Shown in pieces: positions 41,601 to 53,600 of a DNA stretch of 64,000 bases. The stretch is from Gordionus sp. m RMFG-2023. Lineage: Eukaryota; Nematomorpha; Gordioida; Chordodea; Parachordodidae. The DNA lies in NCBI RefSeq assembly GCF_954871325.1, contig NC_088776.1:45526569-45590568 (forward strand), written 5' to 3'. Position numbers and translations under genes: made by a program. The notes below the pieces were generated by a model. That model was not told the DNA's origin. It searched no databases and worked only from the letters and a program-made list of their open reading frames with translations. Within the stretch, counting starts at the first letter, position 1; each line of letters opens with the position of its first letter.

Positions 41601-44600
41601 AATCTATAAAATAATATATGAAACATTTTAAAAAATAACGATGACAATTGCCATTCTCCATTGATTAGATTTATAGAAGCTTTAAGTAACTTTTCCCGCC
41701 CATTTATATTAATAATATCTAATAAATATTATTTATATTTATATATTTATTGGAATTGGAGTCAACACTTAGAAGCCTTTTGGACGAAAAAAATGTAGAT
41801 ACTGGGTCAGGTCAGGTGAAAAAAAGTAACCCAAACCTTAGGTCGTCTTTTAAAAAAACGACCCATATTTTGGGTCGGATTGAATAAAACCACCACAACT
41901 TTGGTTGAAGTGGTAAAAAGCGACCCGATGTTTGAGTCTGAGTCGCAAAAACAAACCAAACTTTGAGTCTGAGTCGCAAAAATACGGCCCAAACTTCGAG
42001 TCGGAGTCGAAAAATACGACCCATATTTTGGGTCGAAGTCGTTTTTTTCGGCTTAGACTTGGGTCGAGTCGAAAAAAACGACTTCGACCCAAAATTTGAG
42101 TCGATGTCAAAAAAATCGACCCATATTTTGGGTCGAAGTCGTTTTTTCGGCTTGAACTCGGGTCGAGGTCGAAAAAACGACCCAAACATTGAGCCGGAGT
42201 CGAAAAAAACGACCCGAACTTTGAGTCGGGGTCGCGACTCGCGGCGTTTTAACAACACTAGAATCTGGGATGTGAACCCTCCTACAAAAAAAGGGTCCAG
42301 GTCCGGGTACAGGAATAAAATTTAAAAAGGACCCGGGTCCAGGGTTGTTAGGGAACATAAAAATAATGACTCAAAATAAAATTATTTTTTCATTCATTTA
42401 TTATTATACTTCAATATATACATATTCATAATTTACAAATGAATTTATATTTTAAATGTTTTATTCAATCGCACAATCATAATATTTTCTAAAATATCAT
42501 CCTTGAGATTTCCACGTAAATTAGACAATATATATTTCAAAGATGAAAATTTCACGTTCTACCCTTACCTAAAATAGATAGTTATCTTTATAAAATTATT
42601 GTACTTGTGTCGCCGGTACAGCCATGAAGATTCTAGATAAGATATATAATTCTGGATATATTGAAGAATTTTCTTCCCAGAATTTTAAAATATTTGTATC
42701 CTTATTTATTCTCTTAACTTCTGAGAACTTTTCTATTAAAGATGCAATAGGCATTTTTTGATCCTCCTTTCTATCTGATGATAATTTGATTTTTTTTTTA
42801 TCAAGAAGTAAAATTTCAAGATCATCAATGTTGCTATCATAATTATTATTATCACTACAACCAGTAGGTATTGTCGCAGCCTCCAATATATTGTAAATAA
42901 TGGAGTTTAGCGTATGTCATAAATCCTTAAGATGGTCTTTAGACATTTATTTTTGCTCAATACTCAATAAAACTTGATATCGAGGGTCTAAATATATAGA
43001 AGCGTATACAACACTATTTTGCAAATATTGTTGCTATCTAATTTTCATGTTTTCTAATATTTCGTATAAAAAGGACTGTAAATTTTTATAAATCTAATCG
43101 GCATCTAATCCATATGCCATAAAAATCAGTTAAACATAATTGTTCTGATTGTAATCTTAATGTTGTTATTTTTAAAGGAACTAATACACTAGTAAGGTCC
43201 TTTATTTGCCACCAATCAACTTCCGACAAAATGACTTCACATGCTCCTTTAATAAAATCATTACAGAAATCTTTCAGACTTAATAATCTTTCTGGCATTA
43301 TACAAATTGAGGACCAACGTGTTGTGCATTATCATTCAAATTAAAATATACTTGCACTACAAAATTATTCACTTTCAAAATAATCAAAGAATTTCTATAA
43401 CATAGAATATTAATAAATTTACAAAATAAAATATTATTACGTACACTAGAAAATAATTTATGATATCAATCTCTAAATAATGGAAGTCGATGAAGAAAAT
43501 TGAAAGAAAAACGCGAAGATAAAATAAATGATTCCACAAAAAAAAGTTAATAAAATTTATATTATTTTAAAATTTTTTTATGACACCTAGAACCCTTGGA
43601 CCTTCTACTTTTAAAAAGAGTCCGGGTCCGGGTACAGCCAAAATACGAGGGTTCAGGGTCCAGGTTCGGGTTCACATCCCTGATATTAATGAAATTCAAA
43701 TTTAAGGATTTGCGAGTTTCAGCTTGATTTATTTTATTGTGTATGAATTGTCCGGCCAGTACGAGCTTATGTACGAATTTCCCGACCAGGCCCGCCTGGC
43801 TTTGCCACTAATAGGTATAATAATTAATATATTTTATTATTATGTAAACGTTCGACATCAACAGTGGTTTTTGAAAAAATAGGATTATTTAAAGATAATA
43901 TGAGCAATTTTAACATTTACCAGATACGCAAGCTATATTTTTGCAAGTCATGCATCTTTTGGTGATCAATTTGATCGTAGGTTGCTTTTTATCATTCGAT
44001 TCTTTATTATCACTTTCTGCTGACTTTCTATCCATAACTTTGGTTTTAGTTAGAGAGCTATTCTCGGAAGGAATGATGATTTCCACCCAATGAAAAAAGA
44101 GAGTGGATATTTTGCAAGTAAAAATTAGATAGTTGAACGTTAAACAACGCGGATGTTTGGAATGTATATTATGCTTTGCAAGAATGTTGTTTTGGGGTAT
44201 GGGCTAGAAATAATAATGCAAATTTAAAATTAATACAAAGTTTTAAAAAATTAATAGAGTAGGTAGCAGGGTTTAAATTAATACATTTCGCCATACATTA
44301 GTAAAATTAATTTTTTCTTCTGTATTAAAACCTCAGGCTCTTTGGGGGTTCCAGTGGCCAAGGAACCTACTTTTTAATAAACAAGTAACAAAAAATACAA
44401 ACCAATAGTTCAGTTATTAATAAGGCGTCAATAGATAAATCATCAGAGCCGTCAAAAATTGTCATCTCTGTCAGATTAATGGGATTAACTTGAGTCGTTT
44501 TGGAGGATAAGTTTAAGTAATTACAATCAACGTTTAAATTAGGAGTTAAAGCTATGTCGAATAAAGTTACCTTGAGTCTACCGTACGAATTACCCATGAC

Positions 44601-47600
44601 GGTTAAAACCCAAAAATTGTGAGCTTTTTTAAAAATATAAATAAATCAAAATATAACGAAAAATAGTTAATTATTTAAAATATAAAAAGCGAATATTTAA
44701 AAGCTATCAATATTTTTACTAGAATTATTTAATCAGTATATTTCATTTCCATTATTAAAGGCACATGCGCTACAGGGGATATAACGCATGATCGTCATTC
44801 AAATAAAATTGTAAAGGGGGGGGGGAGGGGGTTAAATTTTTTTTAAAACTAATTTTGGGTAAAAAATATTGTAGAAGGGGATAACATTTTCACTGGCTAA
44901 GAGAGGGGGGGGATTGCAAAAGTTGCAAGTGTCGACAAAACTGATAGATAATTTTCGATCAAAATAATTTATTCAGTTAAAAAATAATGTTAAAATATAA
45001 TTCAATAGTAATTTATGGACCAATTTAATATGATATATTATATTTTTTGAACTAACTGCATTTTTTATGGGTGCTCCAAAGTCGAAAAATTTTTCAAAAA
45101 AAAAATGATTCTCGCATATATACATTATGCGTCCAAACTCGATTTCACAAATTTCAATAATAAATAAATTTTAAAAAAAATAAAATTGTGACTTTAGGCG
45201 AACATTTATATATATAACTAGACCTGTGCGCCGACAAACTATCGGGGGCCGGCGCAATTTTCAAAAAATCCTATAGACGGCCGGTGGCGCGCCGATTTTT
45301 AGCCGCCGTCAACAAAATCGGCGTAAATCGGCGCAGTTATAAATTTTTATAACATAAATTTTTTTAATTGCTTATTATTTAAAAAAAAACGAATATACAT
45401 TACTCTACAGATATCTCGGCATATTTTTTAATATTTATTTAATAGAAAACTCATTATAAATCCAAAATCGATTTCGTAATTTTATAATTATCATGTATAA
45501 AAATTATTTTATTTAAATTTTCGGGATAATAATGATCCCCTTGAATTTAATGTCAATCCAGCGGTAGAGAAAACTCTTTCACTAGGTGTGCTAGTCACCC
45601 AAATGCAAAATTTTTTTTGGCAAGCCTGGAAAGATTGGGAAATTTACTCTTCTTTTCTCTCCAAAAATTTAGAACGTCCATATCTTGAGAATATCGTTTT
45701 CCAAGAAAACTGTGGCATTCTTGTTCTAAGTCACCTAACTTGGAATCATAATTTATATTTGTTGAATGTTTATTTGCCAATTTTGTCAAATAACTTAAAC
45801 TTAATAATTCATCTTGATCCTCATTAGCTATATTTACTACCTGATTATCATCATTCTTGTTTTATTATAAATTCTGAAGCTGAACAATTTTGCTCTATTA
45901 AATACTTTGACACAATTGTCAATTTTTGAAATTTTGAATCTAAAAGAGAGACCAATACCTAGATAATTTTAAATAAAAAATAAAATATACTTATATATTA
46001 TTACTTGCAGACTACACCGCGAAAATCGTAAAGTTTTTTTTAGCATATTTTCCTTAAGTGAAATGATTTCAGAACTATCACTATCATTTACTATTCAATT
46101 TGTTTCAATTTCACTTCTAAGAAGTAACGCCAAGTTTAAAGTAGGCCGTTTTTGTAATGAAAGAAATTACAGTTTCTTTAAATTTTGAAAGAAATGCTAA
46201 TCGTTCTTCTACCAGCTTAGATTCATAATTTGATAATTTGAGAAAGTGCTTCCTAATTCTTTTCAAAACATTATTAATTAAATTCTTATTTAATCCAGAT
46301 ATATACTATGCGTGGAATTATTATCATTGGAATTGCCAATTTGAAAACGGGTATCCGGGTATGGATCAATGCTGTCAAGATCTAACATGTCTGATGTTAA
46401 ATTTATTGTACTTAGACATTTTTTTGATCTTCCTCGAATTCAAATTCAACCTCTGCAGTTTTATATCTTAGAGCAGTAATAATTTCTCTAATTCTTTTGC
46501 AAAAAAATTTCCAGACTATAGATTTTTTTCAGAGTTGTTAAAGTATTAGATACTGTATCTAGATATAAAAATGTGGTATCTGTATCTAGATAAATTTTTG
46601 ATTAAAGTATCCGTATCTGTATCTAGATATTATTTTAAAGGTATCTGTACCTGTTTTAGATACTTTTTAAGATACATTTTGATATACTTCTATTTAACGC
46701 TTTTTTATATTATAAATTACTTGAATGTAAAATTTATTTTATTTCATAAGAGCATATAACTTAATATTAATATATATATTAAAAAAAAATATATATATAT
46801 ATATATGTAAAATATTAAAACTTATATATAAAAAAGAATATATAAATATTAATTAAATATTATGTCCAAGTTATCAATAACAAGCAAATTCTGATATTAC
46901 AATCCATCACAAGGAATTTGACATTTTTAATTACAATGGAATTGGTATTTTATTTTATTTTATTCTTTATTATATTAATTTTTAAGATTAATATTGATGA
47001 CGAAAATGACAACATTCTTCCATGGTCAATTTATAGAACATATTTTAAAATAATATCTCAAAATAAAGAAAACAAATCTCTGTTAGTAAAATTTTTGTCA
47101 TGTCTACCAAAAAATATGCAAATTTCAGTTAGCATTACCTCAACTTGCTACATTGTAAAACATTTAAGGGTATAGATACTAAATAAATGTTTACAATTTT
47201 AATTTTAAATTTTAAGAGAAAACATCAAACACTCTTAATCCAAATAAAAGAGGGGAAGGAGAAAAAATCTATTAAAGAAAATATTGGACTAGGCTCATCG
47301 TCCATTGATTTGACCTCAGACTTTAACCCAAACCACTTTAGATGATTTAATAACTGATTTTATTATAGATAGCATTCAGCCATTTTCAATTGTTGAAAAT
47401 CCTTCATTTATAAAAATGATCAAAACATTAGCTCCACAAAAAAATATAATTTGCCGACAGACAGTGGTTGTTACTGAAATCTAATAATTATTTATAATCA
47501 TATATTATATTATTTTATTAATGATATATAATAATTATTTATATTAATCAAATATTATATTAATATCTAAAAATCATTATTTTAGTTATATTTTGATAAA

Positions 47601-50600
47601 TGTGATATCGAGTCAATAAATTTTTAGATCATTTCATAAATTTTTACAATAAAATCCTAATTTAGGTTTATTCAAACCTTATCTAAGAGTATAATAAAAA
47701 ATGTATCTGTACATAGATACATTTTAAGTTATATCTGTATCACGATAACTTTTTATAAGCTGTATCTGTATCTAGATAAATTTTTAGACGATGTATCTGT
47801 ATCTAGATTCATTTAAAAAGTATCTTTTAACAATTCTGGATTTTTTTATTATCCAGAGTTAGGATACTAAAATTATTTATAGAATTATTAAATGTAGATG
47901 CATCCATTTTAAAAATATGTATAACTATTCAATTAAAAATTATTTTAATTCAAACTTTTTACAGCGAGCCCTTAAATTCATTCATTTCCATCAATTATAT
48001 ATATCTAAAGAGACTAGGTATAAAGGAGAACCAAATAAAAATTTTGAGATAAAAATGATTATATATTTAATCCATAATTTAAAATATTAAAATAAAATTA
48101 ATCGCTTTATATATCAGTAGGGATGTATTTGATACTAAGGAATATGCGTTTCACCCTAATAATTTTACAAAAATAACGTTTATAGGAGTAGTGTAGATCA
48201 AATCCTAGTTTTATTTTATTTACCTGCCCCCCCCCCCCCCCAAAAAAAATCATATGACATAGCTTTCTCCAAAAAGGAAATGACGATATTTTTCTAACAA
48301 GTTAATATTATTCAATCAAACCTTCTCTGCAAACTGTTATTGCATGACCATTATTGCATCTGTATATACCGCCTCCAATAATACGTGCACATAAATCAAC
48401 TATAATATCCGGTTCGTATCTAAAATAATCAATAAAAAAACAAAGATATATAAGTTTAAAGTTATAGTTATATTATCATAATATTTTAAAAATTCAATAA
48501 TATCAACTTATTTTAATATAAATCAGTGGGCATCATTAGGAAGTATAGTTGGGTAATTACTACATTTTTAGCCGTTTAACTCAATTTTTAGCTGACTATC
48601 ACTTTGTTCCAGATTTTTCTTAAAAATATAGCAATTTGAAAGAAACTAATATAAATTAGCCTTAATGTTACCGGATTTTCTCCGGCATGCGCCTGTAGAT
48701 TGAGATGGCCAACATTCAGCATTACCCAACTATACCAGGAAGGAGCACGCTACACTAATTTGTAGTTTTTATTGTTAAACATATAAATGAAATTATATTT
48801 TTATAACTTGGATTTCAAATTATAATTGACTTCACCATTATCCGAGTGATTTTTGGATTCCGTTGTCAAACCGATTTCCGCATCAGGTTTTCTTTCGCGT
48901 ATGATAGTTTTCCATATGATAATATTGCCACTGACGGTAACGCAAATAAGGAATTGTTGATCATCATTCTCGTGTAATGTGTGATTTGGAGGAAATTTTT
49001 TCGAAACGATTTTAATTTTAGCTAGGGTGCTGCTATTAAGTTGTTTATTTTGGTTCGAAGGTTCAAGCCAAAACATATCTATTGAAATATATTTTTTTTT
49101 AACAAATTATTTTTGAAAAATATTTCATTTTCTAATACGACACAAAAAAATGCAAACAAAGTATATTTTAATTTTAATTTATGGAACATAATAAAATTAG
49201 AGAAAGGAGTTAAATATTCATTTATAGCGCAGATTTTTAAAGTATACTAACATGTAATTAGAATACCACTACCCTGTAAATATCAGTAACTAACCTTTGA
49301 ACTACCTTGATTCATCATGAATTAAAAATATCAATTTTAGGATAAAATTGTCTGAAACCAGTAAAAACAGATATTTTAAAATTTAAAAAAAATGGGCGTT
49401 GAGATTAAAATTTTTTTAAAAAATTTGGAAAGAACCCGGGTATAAGAAACATAATCCTGAATTCGCCAAACTTCTGTATATATGCACTAAGTGTATAAAA
49501 AAATTTGATATTTAAACTGAAATGTAAATTTTTATAAATCTAAATTTATAATTATAGCCAGGGGGGATAAATCTATAAATGTTTTTTAAAAAAATTGAAA
49601 ACTACAATAATTCTTTTCTAGTGATGGTCGAGCGACACTCGTTACCCTTTCCTGCAGGCACATGATACATGAAAATTTTTTTTCTTCCGAAAATAACAAA
49701 AATATAAGTGTTCTTCCTATAAACAAAGTCCATTTTATTCCCGTGACATTTTAATATTAGGCAATCTAGACCACTTGGCTTTCTTCTAGTGATCCAAAAA
49801 GTATCTTAAAATATCGGACTAGAAATATGAACCTTTCATTAATCCGTGATTCTATATTATTTCATTTCATATATGTTTTAATGCTATATACTTATAGTTA
49901 AAATTAATATAATGATTAAAATTATAAAAATAAATTAAATTAAAAATAAAATTAAAAATATCTAAATATATATATATACTTGCGAAGGAAAGATTGAAAC
50001 ACTTTTTAACCACTTCGGAGTAAGATGAACAAGAAGTAGGTTGTTCCTGAAGATATTCAGAAGAAGCGAGTAATACATCTTCATCAAACCATTCTTCATT
50101 TCCTTGACAAATTTCATAGTATTTAAGAGTCAAATTGGTTATCTAAATAAATAAATTTCATTTTTAGAAGACATACAGGGTCATTCAAAAAAGGAAAAGT
50201 CACAATCAAAAAGGAAAAGTTTCAATCATAAAAGGAAAAGGTCCGATCAAAAAGGAAAAGGTTCAATCAAAAAGGAAAAGGTTCAATCAAAAAGGAAAAG
50301 TCCAAATAAAAAGGAAAAGTGTCAATCAAAGAAGGAAAATTCCCAAAAAGAAAGGAAAAAGTCCGATCAAAAAAGGAAAAGTGTCAAACAAAAAAGGTTC
50401 AATCAAAAAAGGAAAAGTGTCAAACAAAAAAGGAAAAGGTCCAATCAAAAAAGGAAAAGTGCAATCGAAAAAGGAAAATTCCCAAAAGAAAAGGAAAAGT
50501 GTCAATCAAAAAAGGAAAATCGTAATTTTTTAAAATTTTTTAAAAAAAAATTATAAATATTTCAATTTTTCTTAAATTTTATTTATTTTTGTCATTCCTT

Positions 50601-53600
50601 CTTATTTTATTTCTAACTTTTTGCGATTTCTTTACTTTATTTGTATCTTTTCTCAATTTATTTTTCTTCTCATTTTTGATAATTCTTTTGTATTTTTAAA
50701 AATAATTTATAAATTTAGGTCCATTTTTTTAACAATTCTTTACGTTTTTTTTTCATCATACATATGTCGTAATTTTAATATCCGGGATCTTCACGGGATT
50801 TAAAGTGATCCCTTTAAAATTTCAATTTTTTAAAGGATAAAGAACTATACGGCATTATCACGTTTGAACCATGATATAGAAGAATCTAATTTTAAAAAGC
50901 GTTTTTCGCGCGTTTCGTTTTTTAATTTTATTGTTATTCATTAATTGTCAATGTTGTTTTTTTTGGCCTTATGAATTAAGATATATCTAACATAGGGTAT
51001 CAATCGATAGCTAATCAAAAGATCTATTCAACTGGAATTCAATATCTCCCCCATAATGGGCTGGTTTAGGTCTTGGGGGATCAGAAATATTTTTATCAAA
51101 ACAAAATATCGATATGGGTATTAAATAAAAGCTAAATTTAATATGGTTTGACTGAAAGTCTTCATTCTTGGTCTGGATGGGTATGACTTGGTCTGGGTGT
51201 AAAGAGGAGGTGTATGGAGGGGGGGGGTGTAAAAATAATTTTTTTTGATATGGGTATCAAATAAAAGGTAATAATAATATTTTTTTATTGTAATAATAAT
51301 AATCACTCATAGAGGGCGGGTCTAGGTCTTGGGGGGTCAGGAATATTTTTATCACCACAAAATATCGATATGAGTATCAAATAAAAGCTAATTTAAATAT
51401 TTTTAGATTGAAATTATTCATTTTTTTTCTTGATGGGTATGACTGTCAGGCCCTCAACATATTAACAAAATGTCTAGTTGAATAGAATTTACAGAAATAA
51501 AAGAGAATGAAGATAAAACAATTTTTTAAATCTTTTTTCGGTTCCACAGTCATACCCATCAAGACAAAAAATGAATAATTATAATCTAAAGATATTAAAA
51601 TTAGCTTTTATTTGATACTCATATCGATATTTTGTGGTGATAAAAATATTTCTGACCCCCAAGACCTTTTCCAGCCCATTATGGAGGTGAGATTGACTAA
51701 CAGTTGAATAGATCTTTTGATTAGCTATCGATTGATACCCTATGTTAGACATATCTTATTTCATAAGGCCAAAAAAATCAACATTGAAAATTAATGAATA
51801 ACAATAAAATTAAAAAACGAAACGCGCGAAAAACGCTTTTTAAAATAAGATTCTTCTATATCATGGTTCAAACGTGATAATGCCGTATAGTTCTTTATCC
51901 TTTAAAAAATTGAAATTTTAAAGGGATCCCTTTAAATCCCGTGAAGATCCCGGATAGTTATAATCCCTTTAAAAATTACGACATATGTATGATGAAAAAA
52001 AAACGTAAAGAATTGTTAAAAAAATGGACCTAAATTTAAAAATTATTTTTAAAAATACAAAAGAATTATCAAAAATGAGAAGAAAAAATATAGTAAGAAA
52101 AATAAATTGAGAAAAGATACAAATAAAGTAAAGAAATCGCAAAAAGTTAGAAATAAAATAAGAAGGAATGACAAAAATAAATAAAATTTAAGAAAAATTT
52201 TAAAATTTATATTTTTTTAAAAAAAGATTTAAAAAATTACTATTTTCCTTTTTTGAATGGGAATTTTCCTTTTTTGATCGTCACTTTTCCTTTTCTTTTA
52301 GGAATTTTCCTTTTTCGATTGACACTTTTCCTTTTTTGATTGGACCTTTTCCTTTATTGTTTGACACTTTTCCTTTTTTGATTGAACCTTTTTTGTTTGA
52401 TACTTTTCCTTTTTTGATCGGACTTTTTCCTTTCTTTTTGGGAATTTTCCTTTTTTGATTGACACTTTTCCTTTTTTGTTTGGACCTTTTCCTTTTTGTT
52501 TGGACCTTTTCCTTTTTTGATCTTACCTTTTCCTTTTATGATTGAAACTTTTCCTTTTTTGAATGGGAAACCCTGTAAGCCAATTATACGAAATTAACCC
52601 TATCATGCACATCACAAGCCTAATTTTTTTTAGTAAAAATAATAAAATTCTATTTTTAAATTAAAACTCGTAAAATAGTGTAAATATGTTAATTAGAATA
52701 TTTTATACATCCCTTTCGACTTTTTATTCAGATCTCTCCCCTTCTTTCCTCTTTATATATAAATATTGTATTTATTTTTTCTTAATCACAATTTTAAACT
52801 TCTATATTTTGTTTTATTCGTCGATTTACTCTTTTAATTATAATTTTATTAATTGATTAAAATATTTAAATAAATCATAGTGTATTATATTAAAACATTA
52901 TGATATAATATATGAAAAAACGAATGGCTTATTCATATCAGGATTTTCTTAAGAGGGAGGGGAGGGGGTGAATAAATTTCTGTGGGGGGAGGGGCGTTCT
53001 GTCGTATTTTCTTAGCCTATATATAGCTAGAAAATATTTTTAAAGGATAGGATAATTTTAATAAAATACGAAATTGGTTACCGATGGTATAGAAAAAAGT
53101 CAGAAACAAATAAGAAATATATTTTTACTAATTTGTATAATAAATAATAAAATCCATATATACATTAATACAAAAACGTAGTAATCTAATAACTAATAAT
53201 GTAAGATCTAATTTTTTTTTTAAATTTGATAATTCATTAATTATTTCAGAATTAACTGGTTAACTGGTATTAATTCCCGATGAATATTTAAGAGGGCTAA
53301 ACTAGTGAATTTTATCTTTAATCTCATCCGAGGATGACAAAATTTGAAAGTTATTCAACAATTTATGATTCAATAAACGTTCCTTAATTTGGGTTAAAAT
53401 GTATCCATAAGTGGTATAAAATCGTCATTATGTTCAATTAGATGTAGCCCCCAAAGATTTCAATATATTAGAGTATATATGGACCACTTAATAATTATAA
53501 ATTTTCAAGAGACCCTTGTAAAGAGAAATTAAGATTTGAATTTATTGATTTAAAATTGGCGCCTACTCACCTTCACAAAATTAGGCTTATTGTACTTCAC

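Larger units (their letters stand above)
31787..42260. mobile_element. Giant palindromic hAT element, 10.5 kb
   Basis: The ends read TAGTGTTG... and ...CAACACTA. Flanks are GAATCAGG (31779-31786) and GAATCTGG (42261-42268), a 7/8 target duplication of hAT length. The left arm (31787-39209) and right arm (39222-42260) are inverted copies meeting at a 12-nt spacer. Each arm holds, from centre outward, a hAT transposase copy, an AT-rich tail and a GACCC/GGGTC array. The left arm additionally has a 119-bp tandem array and a younger hAT insertion. Corresponding transposase ORFs of the two arms differ at only a few residues, so the duplication is fairly recent. It sits in intron 9 of GTF3C4. Confidence 0.85.
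31170..43810. mobile_element. Outermost hAT-like element hosting a four-layer nest
   Basis: The left end CAGAGATCTGCAAGGCC resembles the end of the GGCCCG-rich element at 26751-27568, and the right end is CTGGCTTTGCCACTA. Flanks ATTGATAT and ATAGGTAT match at 6 of 8 bases. Only about 613 bp on the left and 128 bp on the right belong to it; the rest is nested insertions. It is old and non-coding. Confidence 0.55.
46530..47838. mobile_element. Nested hAT with GTATCT-rich ends and GATTTTTTT duplication
   Basis: Begins CAGAGTTGTTAAAGTATTAG and ends TTTTAACAATTCTG. GATTTTTTT flanks both sides (46521-46529 and 47839-47847). Both ends have many GTATCT/AGATAC words. Length 1309 bp. It sits in the older hAT remnant inside intron 7 of GTF3C4. 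Confidence 0.8.

Noticed and set aside
41807-42358. Open frames of 61-148 codons on both strands
   Set aside because: Same cause: mirror copy of the repeat array plus the GGGTCC-rich end of the neighbouring hAT.
44815-44912. G-runs here, near 24855 and the C-run at 48228 as possible G-quadruplex regulators
   Set aside because: They are single homopolymer-like runs in introns with no conserved context; slippage is the simpler explanation.
50319-50525. Lys-rich 68-codon frame
   Set aside because: Product of the AAGGAAAAG array in the fold-back element.
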